Of a stretch of DNA of 7,936 bases, positions 1 through 7,264 are shown in pieces. The notes below the pieces were generated by a model that saw only the letters and a list, made by a program, of their open reading frames with translations, ran no database searches and was not told the DNA's origin. A program made the translations under genes and the position numbers. Source of the stretch: Clostridiales bacterium UBA8153 (GTDB lineage: Bacteria > Bacillota > Sulfobacillia > UBA8153); assembly GCA_003449495.1 (NCBI GenBank), contig DMHJ01000251.1, positions 1-7,936 on the forward strand. The letters are read 5' to 3'. The first letter of the stretch is position 1. The number at the start of each line of letters is the position of its first letter.

Positions 1-594
1 GGCTACACCAGCTGCATTCACGCCCGGTGCCATGCCCACCTGCTGAGGGAGCTGGAGGCCGCCCGCGAGCTCACAGGCCAGGCCTGGCCGCACCGGCTCC
101 AGCGCCTCCTCTCAGGTGCCCATCAACGCGTTGAATCCGCCGAAGCCCAAGGCCGGTCTGCCCTCCCCACCCATGAACGCGATGAGCTACGCCAAGAGTA
201 CACCGCCCTGAATGCAGGTCGAGAGCCCTCCATCCCCTCCAGGCCGAGCCTCCCTCCCGGGCGTCGCGGGCGCCCCAAGAAGACCAAGGTCCAGAACCTC
301 CTCGAGCGGCCGAGCAAACGCCCAGCTGACGCCCTGCGGTTGGTCGAGGACTCCCGCGTCCCGTTCACCAACAACCAGGCCGGCCAGGACCTGCGCATGG
401 CCAAAGTGAAGCAGAAGCTCAGCGGTAGCTTCCGCACCCCCATCGGCGCCCAGCGCTTCTATCGCCTACGCAGCTACGTCTCGACTGCCCGCAAATGGGC
501 CTTCAGGCCGATCGAAGCCCTGCGCGGCCTCCTTGTGGTCAACCCTTCTTCCCCGTCCAGGCGCGGGGCCTTGAGCGCCTCCACCATTCCTTAA
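1..594 (+). pseudogene. IS66-family transposase, C-terminal fragment
   Basis: An open frame of 197 codons enters from the left edge and stops at TAA 592-594. It reads as the C-terminal 40% or so of an IS66-type DDE transposase: an AHLLREL segment near residue 32, the GRRGRPK linker near residue 88, NLLER, and then the family signature VPFTNNQAGQDLRM followed by KVKQKLSGSF and a YRLRSYVSTARK helix. In the family the signature is NNQAE(R/Q)DLR, and its Glu is the third catalytic acid. Here the codon at 382-384 is GGC (Gly), so the enzyme should not cut DNA even if the upstream part were present. The last 20 or so residues after ALRGLL look unrelated to the family and may be read-through into adjoining DNA. 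The start lies outside the window. The family assignment is firm; inactivity is inferred from one residue. Confidence 0.85.
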
Positions 595-822
595 AACAGG
601 CCGGCGCCCACCCCAATGAGGCCACCCCCTGGTCTTCCAGCATCGCCACGTACTTCAAGGACTCGCCCACCAGTTGCCGGAAGCCAAGGTGTGATGGGTG
701 GCCATCAACTCGTCCCAGGCCCGCTCTTCCCGGGGGAGGATGGGTCGCACCACCAGGGCCCGCAAGTCACTCTTACGGCCCTCGGGTTCTGGCCACGCCC
801 GCTCCGGTGGAAGCTCCTTCAT
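592..822 (-). pseudogene. DUF4338 (DruA-like) protein, frameshifted N-terminal remnant
   Basis: On the minus strand an ATG at 822-820 opens 55 codons (MKELPPERAW..., then VVRPILPREERAWDELM, then THHTLA) ending at TGA 657-655. If one base is restored in the run around 681-687, the reading continues as GFRQLVGESLKYVAML, then a VASLGW segment and ACFK, up to about position 592. The pattern RPILPxEExxWDxLMxxHHxLGFRxLVGESLxYVAxL is what I know from the N-terminus of DUF4338 proteins. That family includes Druantia DruA, but its most common members sit in or beside insertion sequences. The match then stops, just where the IS66 fragment on the other strand ends, so two mobile-element relics are joined here. 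No strong ribosome site precedes the ATG. The gene is dead by frameshift and truncation; identification is by eye and moderately sure. Confidence 0.55.
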
Positions 823-933
823 GACCCCAGCCGATCACACCCGGGCGAAAAACACCAGACCCTTTTTCAACACCCTGCATACCCCTGGTTTCTCCAGACT
901 TTGACGTGGCCCTGGCCGTGGGGCCGGCACGAG

Positions 934-961
934 TTGACAGGGTGGCCACTGCGGGTATAAT
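934..961 (+). promoter_or_regulatory. Sigma-A type promoter of the valS operon
   Basis: TTGACA (934-939) and TATAAT (956-961) are both perfect consensus hexamers, separated by 16 bp. Transcription should begin near 968-970, immediately before the T-box leader. A consensus promoter fits a leader controlled by termination rather than by initiation. Confidence 0.9.
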
Positions 962-967
962 TGAGGC

Positions 968-1198
968 AAGCAGTATAGGCCGGGATGGGGAGGAGTAGCG
1001 GGGAGAGTGCTCCGAGAGAAGGGAACTCGTTGGGTGGGAAGTTCCCTGGGCAACACCCCGTGAATGTCGCCTCGGAGCCGTCCGGCTGAGTCCGGACCGG
1101 GTGAGCCCGTTACAGCAAGAGGGCCCCGGTGCATCCGGGGAACTAGGGTGGTACCGCGGAGCGCCCCTCCGTCCCTGGGACGGAGGGGTAGATTTTTT
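968..1198 (+). promoter_or_regulatory. T-box riboswitch, valine specifier (GTC)
   Basis: This 5' leader should bind tRNA-Val and allow read-through when the tRNA is uncharged. Stem I is visible: a lower helix GCTCCGAG/CTCGGAGC (1009-1016 with 1071-1078), an upper helix GGGTG/CACCC (1032-1036 with 1054-1058), and the usual purine-rich AGGAGTAG and GGAGAG elements 5' of it. The specifier context GTGAAT-GTC-GC puts codon GTC (Val) at 1066-1068, read by tRNA-Val with anticodon GAC. Stem III is CCCCGG/CCGGGG (1124-1129 with 1135-1140). The T-box core AGGGTGGTACCGCGG is at 1145-1159. Its TGGT bulge complements ACCA, as expected for tRNA-Val with discriminator A73. The terminator lies directly after. 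valS downstream agrees with the specifier. Confidence 0.95.
1164..1198 (+). terminator. Intrinsic terminator of the T-box leader
   Basis: CCCCTCCGTCC (1164-1174) pairs with GGACGGAGGGG (1178-1188) around a three-base loop, giving an 11-bp GC-rich stem. TAGA and six T residues (1193-1198) follow. It is the terminator arm that competes with the T-box antiterminator. Confidence 0.92.
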
Positions 1199-1501
1199 CG
1201 GACCCGGATTGTAGTGTCGGCAGGCCACTGGGTGCAGACGTAGCGCCCAGACGATGTGGGGCACACCGCGAGCTGCGAGGCCGAGTCTCTGCGCCGCCGG
1301 CTGCAGGACGCCGTCCCTTGCCGGGACGAGGTGGAAGCGAGAACTAGGCTGGCGCTGTCGAGTTGCGTAACGCAGCCCAAAATCGCGGGTTGCCGGTGCC
1401 CCAGGTACCCAGGCCATCGGCCTGGCCAAGAGCGGGCTGGCTGCCCGTGCAGCCATGGATGACCTTGGGTTTGCGTTTGCACACTAAGGGGGAAGTGGGC
1501 T
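1199..1501 (+). other. Long untranslated leader between T-box terminator and valS
   Basis: About 300 nt separate the terminator from the valS start, longer than usual for a T-box gene. I see no credible gene in either strand. The stretch holds several small hairpins: CTGGGTGC/GCGCCCAG (1228-1235 with 1243-1250, one G-U), CGTCCC/GGGACG (1312-1317 with 1323-1328), CCAGGCC/GGCCTGG (1409-1415 with 1419-1425) and GGCTG/CAGCC (1439-1443 with 1450-1454). A 12-mer at 1341-1352 (GAACTAGGCTGG) differs by one base from the T-box segment at 1140-1151. The stretch may be a decayed second T-box or simply unconstrained leader. Confidence 0.5.
1486..1492 (+). promoter_or_regulatory. Ribosome binding site of valS
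   Basis: AAGGGGG lies nine nucleotides before the ATG at 1502 and supports that start. The 5' family sequence ([17 protein letters not shown]) begins right after it. Confidence 0.8.
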
Positions 1502-4141
1502 ATGTCACTCAACCAGCTACCCAAGGCCTACGGGCCGGGCCGCATCGAGGAGCAATGGTACGGCCACTGGCTGGGGCAAGACTCTTTCCGTGCTGAGGCT
1601 GCCCCGGGCCAAACTCCGTTTGCCATCGTCATCCCGCCGCCCAACGTAACCGGCTCACTGCACATCGGCCATGCCCTCAACAACACGTTGCAGGACATCA
1701 TCATCAGGAGGCGCCGCATGCAGGGGTATGCCACCTTGTGGCTACCGGGTACCGACCATGCCAGCATTGCCACGCACATCAAGATCGAGGAGGCACTGGC
1801 CAAGGAGGGACTTACCCGCCACGATTTGGGCCGGGAGCGCTTCATGGAACGCGCGTGGGCGTGGAAGGCAAGGTACGGAGGGACCATCGTCTCCCAACTC
1901 AAACGCCTGGGCTGTTCCTGCGACTGGTCCCGGGAGCGGTTTACCATGGACGAAGGGTGTTCCCAGGCGGTCTTAGAAGTGTTCGTGCGCCTTTACCGCA
2001 AGGGCTTGATCTACCGCGGCGACTACATGACCAATTGGTGTCCCACCTGCCGTACGGTCATCTCGGATTTGGAGGTGGACCACGAAGACACTGCCGGTCA
2101 CCTGTACCATGTCCGCTACCCTCTGGTCACCGGCGAAGGCTACGTCACCGTGGCCACCACCCGGCCTGAGACTATCCTCGGCGATACGGCAGTGGCCGTC
2201 CATCCCGGGGACCCGCGCTATGCCGGGCTGGTCGGTCGCGTTGTCATCCTGCCCGTGCTCAAACGTGAGCTACCCATCATCGCCGACTCGTATGTGGACA
2301 GCACCTTTGGGACGGGCGCGGTGAAGGTGACCCCCGGGCATGATCCCAATGACTTCGATATGGGTGCCCGCCACGGTCTCTTGGCGATCCAGGTAATCGG
2401 CCAGGACGGCAGGATGACTGCTGCCGCCGGGCCGTACGCCGGCCTTGACCGCTACGAGTGCCGCAAGAAGCTGGTTGCGGAGCTGGCCAACCTTGGCTTG
2501 CTGGTCAAGACCGAAGGGCACCGGCACGCCCTGGGCCACTGTCAGCGCTGCAGCTCCGTGGTGGAACCGCTGGTCTCCCGGCAGTGGTTTGTGAAGATGC
2601 AGCCTCTGGCCCGCCCGGCGGTGGAGGCGGTCAAGGCGGGTGAGGTGCGCTTCATCCCCGAGCGATTTACCAAAGTGTACCTCAACTGGATGGAGAACGT
2701 CCGTGATTGGTGCATCTCCCGCCAGCTCTGGTGGGGCCACCGCATCCCGGCCTGGTACTGCCGGGCCTGTGGTACGGTGCAAGTTGCCACCGCCGCTCCC
2801 GGCGGGCATTGTTCCTGTGGTGAGCATGGCTGGGAGCAGGACCCGGATGTACTGGATACCTGGTTCAGCTCGGCCCTATGGCCCTTCTCCACGTTGGGTT
2901 GGCCGGAGGACACCGGAGACTTGCGTACATTTTATCCCACCCAAGTCCTGGTTACCAACTACGACATCATCTTTTTCTGGGTGGCCAGGATGGTCTTCAT
3001 GGCCTTGGAGTTCACCGGTCAGGTGCCCTTTGACGAGGTGCTCATCCACGGAACCGTGCGCAATGCCCAAGGCCAGAGAATGTCCAAGTCCCTGGGTACC
3101 GGAGTGGATCCCCTTGAAGTCATCGACAAGTATGGTGCGGATGCCTTAAGGTTCTCGCTGGTGATGGGGAATGCCCTCGGCAACGACCTCCGCTTCAGCT
3201 GGGAGAAGGTGGAGGGCGCCCGCAACTTCGCGAACAAGCTCTGGAATGCCGCCCGCTTCGTCAGGATGAACCTGGAAGGGTTCGAGCCTCCAGGCACAGC
3301 TCCTGAGCTAGGCACCTGGGACCGGTGGATCCTGGGTAGGTTGGACCGGGTGGTAGACGTAGTGAACCGGGCTTTGGATGAGTACGCCATGGATGAGGCC
3401 GCCCAGGCCCTTTACGATTTTGTCTGGAGCGAGCTGTGCGACTGGTACCTGGAGGTGAGCAAGCTGGCCCTGGCCCAGGGGGCAGGGCGCGAGGCGGTCC
3501 AATACACGTTGTGGCGGACCATGGAGACCACCATGCGGCTTTTACATCCGTTCATGCCGTTTCTCACCGAGGAAGTGTGGCAGGCGCTACCGCACAGCGG
3601 TACCTCGGTCATGCTCGCGTCGTGGCCGGTGCCGGTGGGACAGACTCATGAAGACGAAAATGCCACGGTGCAGCTGGCCATGGCCGCCATCCGGGCCATT
3701 CGTAACTTGAGAGCCGAGTTCGGGGTTCCGCCCGGGCAAGCGGCGGAGGTCCTGATCCGGCCCGTGGGTAACACCCAACCCAGCTGGGAAGCGCTGGTAC
3801 CCGTGATTGCGCGCCTGGCCCAGGCTTTTCCGGTACGAGTAGAGGAGGACGCTCCGGTACCGCCCCAGTCGGCGACGGCCGTGGTGGAGGGGGCCAGCAT
3901 CTATCTGCCGCTGGCCGGTCTCATCGACTTTGACCGGGAGCGACAGCGGCTGGAGCGCGAGCTGGCCCTGATGCAGAAGGAGTTGGAAAAGACCGCTTCC
4001 CGCCTGGACGACGCAGGATTCCGCGCGCGGGCGCCCCGGGACATCGTGGAGAAAGAAGAAGGCAAACGGCTGCAGTACCAGGAGCGGCTGGAGCGATTGC
4101 GGAAGACCCGATCGCTGATTTCCGGGGGAAACACGAGTTGA
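1502..4141 (+). CDS. valS: Valyl-tRNA synthetase
   Basis: This cytoplasmic class Ia aminoacyl-tRNA synthetase charges tRNA-Val with valine. It has 879 residues, the normal bacterial length. The N-terminal Rossmann half carries PPPNVTG and HIGH (residues 54-57), followed by [12 protein letters not shown]. The CP1 editing domain shows [15 protein letters not shown] and [16 protein letters not shown], the motifs that clear mischarged threonine. The catalytic fold returns with [19 protein letters not shown], and RMSKS at 526-530 is the KMSKS loop. The anticodon-binding region follows, with [14 protein letters not shown]. The last 70 or so residues ([19 protein letters not shown] onward) form the charged coiled coil typical of ValRS. 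Cysteine pairs at 180/183 and 420/423 with 437/439 suggest zinc sites. The start is ATG 1502 with a good Shine-Dalgarno site. The gene is controlled by the valine T-box upstream, and its TGA overlaps the TTG start of the next gene. Confidence 0.98.
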   Translation: MSLNQLPKAYGPGRIEEQWYGHWLGQDSFRAEAAPGQTPFAIVIPPPNVTGSLHIGHALNNTLQDIIIRRRRMQGYATLWLPGTDHASIATHIKIEEALAKEGLTRHDLGRERFMERAWAWKARYGGTIVSQLKRLGCSCDWSRERFTMDEGCSQAVLEVFVRLYRKGLIYRGDYMTNWCPTCRTVISDLEVDHEDTAGHLYHVRYPLVTGEGYVTVATTRPETILGDTAVAVHPGDPRYAGLVGRVVILPVLKRELPIIADSYVDSTFGTGAVKVTPGHDPNDFDMGARHGLLAIQVIGQDGRMTAAAGPYAGLDRYECRKKLVAELANLGLLVKTEGHRHALGHCQRCSSVVEPLVSRQWFVKMQPLARPAVEAVKAGEVRFIPERFTKVYLNWMENVRDWCISRQLWWGHRIPAWYCRACGTVQVATAAPGGHCSCGEHGWEQDPDVLDTWFSSALWPFSTLGWPEDTGDLRTFYPTQVLVTNYDIIFFWVARMVFMALEFTGQVPFDEVLIHGTVRNAQGQRMSKSLGTGVDPLEVIDKYGADALRFSLVMGNALGNDLRFSWEKVEGARNFANKLWNAARFVRMNLEGFEPPGTAPELGTWDRWILGRLDRVVDVVNRALDEYAMDEAAQALYDFVWSELCDWYLEVSKLALAQGAGREAVQYTLWRTMETTMRLLHPFMPFLTEEVWQALPHSGTSVMLASWPVPVGQTHEDENATVQLAMAAIRAIRNLRAEFGVPPGQAAEVLIRPVGNTQPSWEALVPVIARLAQAFPVRVEEDAPVPPQSATAVVEGASIYLPLAGLIDFDRERQRLERELALMQKELEKTASRLDDAGFRARAPRDIVEKEEGKRLQYQERLERLRKTRSLISGGNTS
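4124..4129 (+). promoter_or_regulatory. Ribosome binding site inside the valS end
   Basis: GGGGGA sits within the last codons of valS, eight nucleotides before TTG 4138. It supports a non-ATG start that overlaps the valS stop codon (TTGA) and suggests translational coupling. Confidence 0.6.
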
Positions 4142-5814
4142 ACCAAGGCCCGGTGCCCGGAGAGTTGTTGCGGGAGGCCGCGACCGCCTTGCAGTCCCGC
4201 GGCATCGACCCCGGCCTGGTGCTCCCCGGGCCCGTGGACCGGGCAGACGGGCAGCGTGCCACCGGCCCGGGCCGGCTCGACGGCGGTTACTTGGAGAGCC
4301 TTCCCTTGGCGAGTAGGCGCGAGCGCGGCCAATACTACACCCCGGCCTGGCTGGTGGAGGACGTCCTGGACTGGCTGGACTGGCCGGGGGAGTGGAAACA
4401 GCTGGTGGACCCATCCTGTGGGACCGGGGCCTTTTTGGTGGCGGCCGCGCGCCGGCTGGCCACCCAGCTGGAGGCGAGTGGAGTAACGGGCGGTCCGGCC
4501 TTGGCGAGGATAGCCGGCAGCTTGCGGGGATACGATGTGGATCCGGTGGCACTGTTCCTCTGCAAGGTTAACTTGGTGTGCGCCTTAGAGAAGCTGTACC
4601 GGCAGGCAGGATCCCAGGTCCCGCAGTGGCAACTACAGCCGGCGGATGTCCTGTATCCCCGTTTGGGCCCCCTGGCTCCCGGTACCGCCGTCGCGGGCAA
4701 TCCCCCCTGGGGGGCCCGGCTTCCAGAGGTACCCCCGGGCAGTTACGTCAGTGAGCGGGAGAGCGCGTGCTGGTTCACCGAAGCCATACTGCGGGCGCTG
4801 CCACCTGGAGGCAGATGCGTCCTGGTGTTGCCCGATATCATCCTGTTCAAGCACTACCCGCGCATCCGTCGTTTTATCCTGGAGCACGCCCAGATCCTGC
4901 GGGTTGGCGTGGCCGGGCGGTCCTTCCCGGGAGTCAGCATGGAGGCAGTGGTCTTGGACTTGGCGGCAGGAGGCGGCGGCAGCGATTCGCCCGTGGAGAT
5001 ACTCGTGTCCTTGCCGGACGGGACGTGGACCCGGCCTCCCGCGGCGCTTCCCGGTGCCTTTAGGAGCCATCCATCCCTCAAATTCAACGCACTGATGTCG
5101 GAGAGAGCCGTGGCGCTCAAGGAGCGCATGGAGCAGGACAAGGTCCCTTTAGGCACCTTGTTTGTGGTCCGCGAAGGCATCCACTCCGGGAACATCCGGC
5201 ACAAGCTCTTTGTCCCGGCCTATCCCGGTCCGGAGGGACGTCCCCTCATCTTGGGCCGGCGCGAGCTCCGGCCCTTCGTGCTCACCTGGGAGGGACGCTA
5301 CGTCCGCTACGACCCGGGCCTGGTCCGCCGGAGCGACCGGGAATACGCGTCCCTGGGACGTGAGCCGGAACTGGCCAGTGCCAAGGTCCTGGTCCGCCGG
5401 ACCGGCGACCGGCTGACGGCGGCCTACGATCGCCGAGGACTGTTTCCCAGCAACAACTTCCTGTACTGCCTGCCCCGCCCGGGCCGTTCCCTGCCTCCCG
5501 AGCTGCTGGCCGCCCTGCTCAACAGCCGGGTCCTCGGCGATTACCTGCGCCTGGTCCACCCCATGGTCAACCGGGCGTTTGCCGAGATCAAGCTCATCCA
5601 CTTGCGGGATCTACCCCTCCCCGCGCCCGAAGACCCCCGCCTTCAGCAAGCCGGGCCAGACCTTTTCGCCATTCACCGGAAGGGTGAGGCCGGGCTGTGG
5701 GACCCACCCACCGAGGAAAGCCTGGAGGAACTGACCGGTTGGTTGTACGGACTTACCCGCCCGGAGGCCTCCGAGCTCAGGCGGCTCTCCCTGGCCTTGG
5801 CCCAGCGCAGGTGA
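4138..5814 (+). CDS. Gamma-class N6-adenine DNA methyltransferase, apparently orphan
   Basis: This is a predicted SAM-dependent enzyme that methylates adenine N6 in a specific DNA sequence; it has 558 residues. Motifs run in gamma order: X, GQYYTP (64-69); [10 protein letters not shown] (91-99); II, GYDVDP (131-136); III around D170; IV, GNPPW (187-191), the catalytic NPP(Y/F/W); and VIII-like [10 protein letters not shown] (266-275). The C-terminal half looks like a TaqI-type target recognition domain: [15 protein letters not shown] near 338-352, [14 protein letters not shown] near 439, and [19 protein letters not shown] before the closing LRDLPLP (489-494). Only about 60 residues precede motif X, too few for a type IIG nuclease domain, and no restriction gene is visible nearby. 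The start is TTG 4138, which overlaps the valS stop; GTG 4153 is an alternative. Its target sequence cannot be told. It could be a solitary regulatory methylase or the survivor of a lost restriction system. Confidence 0.88.
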   Translation: MNQGPVPGELLREAATALQSRGIDPGLVLPGPVDRADGQRATGPGRLDGGYLESLPLASRRERGQYYTPAWLVEDVLDWLDWPGEWKQLVDPSCGTGAFLVAAARRLATQLEASGVTGGPALARIAGSLRGYDVDPVALFLCKVNLVCALEKLYRQAGSQVPQWQLQPADVLYPRLGPLAPGTAVAGNPPWGARLPEVPPGSYVSERESACWFTEAILRALPPGGRCVLVLPDIILFKHYPRIRRFILEHAQILRVGVAGRSFPGVSMEAVVLDLAAGGGGSDSPVEILVSLPDGTWTRPPAALPGAFRSHPSLKFNALMSERAVALKERMEQDKVPLGTLFVVREGIHSGNIRHKLFVPAYPGPEGRPLILGRRELRPFVLTWEGRYVRYDPGLVRRSDREYASLGREPELASAKVLVRRTGDRLTAAYDRRGLFPSNNFLYCLPRPGRSLPPELLAALLNSRVLGDYLRLVHPMVNRAFAEIKLIHLRDLPLPAPEDPRLQQAGPDLFAIHRKGEAGLWDPPTEESLEELTGWLYGLTRPEASELRRLSLALAQRR

Positions 5815-5821
5815 GGTGGAG
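5814..5821 (+). promoter_or_regulatory. Ribosome binding site deciding the start of the second methyltransferase
   Basis: AGGTGGAG precedes GTG 5826 by four nucleotides. An in-frame GTG at 5811 overlaps the upstream stop (GTGA) but has no purine-rich site before it. I therefore prefer 5826, which also gives the usual short YDLFSRYY opening. Confidence 0.55.
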
Positions 5822-5825
5822 AAGG

Positions 5826-6659
5826 GTGTACGATCTTTTCAGCAGGTACTACCAAGACATATTCCCACCGGGCGCTGCCCAGCTGGCGTTCCTGCGGGAG
5901 GTGGCCCGCCAGGTCGGAGCGTGCACCTTCCTGGACGCCGGTTGCGCAACGGGAGCTTACACCCGGGCGGCCGCCAGCTGGGGCTTGGCAGCTACCGGGA
6001 TAGACCTGGAGCCTGCCATGATCGAGGAGGCCAGGTCACAGGGCCCGCCCCAGGTTCACTATGCCGTAGCCGATTTGACCGCCCTGCCTTTTGAGGACGG
6101 TAGCTTCGATATGGTCGTGTGCCTGGGTAACACCCTCGCCCATGTACTGGAATTCGCCAGCTTGCAGCGGGCTTTGGACGGATTTGGGCGGGTCCTCTCT
6201 CCACGCGGGGCATTGGTGCTCCAGTTGGTGAATTACCACCGAGTGAAAGCCGACCCGGAGTACGTGTTTCCCGTACTTGCATCTACAGATGGCAACGTGA
6301 TCTTCCGCCGCCGTTACCGGCGGCGCGGCGACGGGCTGTATAGCTTCGCCACTTCGTTGCAGGTGGGCCGGCAGCAGGTGGACGGCGCGTCTCCGGTGCG
6401 CCCCTGGCGACAAGAAGAAATCATCGCCGCCCTGGCACCGGCCGGGTTTAGCCGGTGGCACTCCTTCGGGGACTTTGGCCGCTCAAGCTACAGTGCCAGC
6501 GCTTCGGCCCTGGGTGGTACAGGCCGGCCGCCCCGGACGATAGCTGCGGGTGCCAGCCGGTCGCCGGGACAGGGCTCTTGCCTAGCAGGGTCGGGCGGAG
6601 CCCGGCGCGACCGGAGGGTCACCCCTGCGGCCTGCCGGCCCGGCATCGCCGTAGGGTAA
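5826..6659 (+). CDS. Class I SAM-dependent methyltransferase, unknown substrate, likely frameshifted end
   Basis: This is a small-molecule type methyltransferase of the Methyltransf_11/25 kind. From GTG 5826 it opens with YDLFSRYYQDIF. The SAM-binding motif I is FLDAGCATGAYT (35-46), the acidic loop is TGIDLEPAMI (57-66), motif III is VADLTALPFEDGSFDMVV (81-98), then CLGNTLAHV (99-107) and LSPRGALVLQL (124-134). The C-terminal half carries a beta-rich insert and ends in APAGFSRWHSFGDFGRSSYS. The open frame then runs to TAA 6657-6659 through about 47 low-complexity residues that do not look like protein. Dropping one G at 6512-6514 gives ALVVQAGRPGR and a TAG at 6541-6543, the expected family ending at about 238 residues. 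A frameshift or a sequencing error is therefore likely. The substrate is unknown; the GNTLAHV segment recalls glycine/sarcosine N-methyltransferase relatives, but that is weak. It is coupled to the DNA methylase upstream. Confidence 0.82.
   Translation: MYDLFSRYYQDIFPPGAAQLAFLREVARQVGACTFLDAGCATGAYTRAAASWGLAATGIDLEPAMIEEARSQGPPQVHYAVADLTALPFEDGSFDMVVCLGNTLAHVLEFASLQRALDGFGRVLSPRGALVLQLVNYHRVKADPEYVFPVLASTDGNVIFRRRYRRRGDGLYSFATSLQVGRQQVDGASPVRPWRQEEIIAALAPAGFSRWHSFGDFGRSSYSASASALGGTGRPPRTIAAGASRSPGQGSCLAGSGGARRDRRVTPAACRPGIAVG
6557..6614. repeat. Strong imperfect inverted repeat after the methyltransferase operon
   Basis: CCGGTC-GCCGGG (6557-6568) can pair with CCCGGC-[GC]-GACCGG (6601-6614): twelve base pairs with a two-base bulge, enclosing 32 nt. 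Competing pairings exist: GGGCTC/GAGCCC (6572-6577 with 6598-6603) and GCAGGG/CCCTGC (6585-6590 with 6623-6628). No T-run follows, so it is not a normal terminator. It may be a structured 3' end of the operon mRNA, an RNA element, or the left edge of the IS607 relic. Confidence 0.5.
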
Positions 6660-6681
6660 GGCGCGCGCTCTCCGATGCTAC

Positions 6682-6710
6682 TTGACGGTTCGTACAGGTT
6701 GGGCTAAGCT
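6682..6710 (+). promoter_or_regulatory. Possible weak promoter of the IS607 element
   Basis: TTGACG (6682-6687) and TAAGCT (6705-6710) are spaced by 17 bp just before the tnpA start. The -10 match is poor, so this is tentative. Confidence 0.25.
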
Positions 6711-6716
6711 AAAGAT

Positions 6717-7264
6717 GTGAAATCGGCACGTATTGGCGAAGCCGCCAGGCAACCGGAGTGTGGCCGTGCCGGCTGCGGGTGGAGAAGCGGAGCTGCCAGG
6801 CCGCCCGGCGGCCGGCAGGCCAGGAGTTGATAGCGCTTGGGTGCGCAGTGGAATGGTGCCTGCACCGGTGGAGCGGACGCCTGGGGGCCATATCCGTGTC
6901 ATCAAAGACAGTCTCGCAACCGTGCAGGCGATACAGACGGTGCTTTACGCTCGGGTTTCATCCTCCGACCAGAGAGCGGACCTGACAAGATAGGTAGAAC
7001 GACGCCGGATGTTCGCGGCTGGCAGCGGTTATGAGCAGCTCGAGGTGCTTACCGAGAGCGGATCGGGGCTTAGCGGGGGACGGTCACGACTGCTCAATCG
7101 GCTGGCAACGCCGCCGGACGGCAGCTGGTGGTGGTCGAGGCGGGTGAGCAGAAACTCGACCTCTGGTAGAGGACTACGTAGACGTATTGACGGCGATGTG
7201 CGCACGTAGCTAGGGGCGACGGGCGGCTAATGAAGGTTTTGCGGGCCTACCAGACGGAGCTTGA
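6717..7264 (+). pseudogene. tnpA: IS607 serine recombinase (tnpA), heavily decayed
   Basis: Fragments of the family appear in order in different frames. GTG 6717 starts KSARIGEAARQ, the opening of the MerR-like DNA-binding domain. A shifted frame at about 6755 gives GVWPCRLRVEKRS. Another at about 6856 gives VPAPVERTPGGHIRVI and TVLYARVSSSDQRADL, which contains the serine-recombinase strand with the nucleophile region. A stop TAG at 6991-6993 interrupts it. The same frame resumes with SGYEQLEVLTESGSGLSGGRSRLL. The stretch that normally carries DRLARFGF is missing. QLVVVEAGEQ (7122-7151) and LVEDYVDVLTAMCARS (7163-7210) follow in two other frames, with TAG at 7211 before GRRAA. The frame ends at TGA 7262-7264, overlapping tnpB. 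It has several frameshifts, two internal stops and a deletion, so it cannot make an active recombinase. Confidence 0.8.

Noticed and set aside
592..822. A Druantia defence locus
   Set aside because: Only a broken N-terminal piece of a DUF4338 protein is seen, with no DruB-E partners and IS66 debris beside it.
847..868. GAAAAA/TTTTTC inverted repeat as a terminator or IS end
   Set aside because: Six weak A-T pairs with a ten-base loop and no GC stem; not enough to call.
616..960. 114-codon plus-strand frame
   Set aside because: Pro/Trp-rich shadow of the minus-strand DUF4338 remnant, and it runs into the consensus promoter.
1256..1462. 68-codon plus-strand frame in the valS leader
   Set aside because: Cys/Arg-rich product, no ribosome site worth noting, and no match I recognise; treated as leader RNA.
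773..1524. Two overlapping minus-strand frames of 227 and 229 codons
   Set aside because: They run antisense through the promoter and T-box leader, have low-complexity composition and no family resemblance.
3587..4552. 321-codon open frame on the minus strand across the valS/methylase junction
   Set aside because: Its product is rich in Arg, Pro and Gly without any recognisable motif, and it lies opposite two well-supported genes; high GC content makes such antisense frames common.
4138..5814. Type IIG restriction-modification enzyme or BREX PglX
   Set aside because: Only about 60 residues precede motif X, so there is no room for a nuclease domain, and at 558 residues it is far shorter than PglX; no other BREX genes are present.
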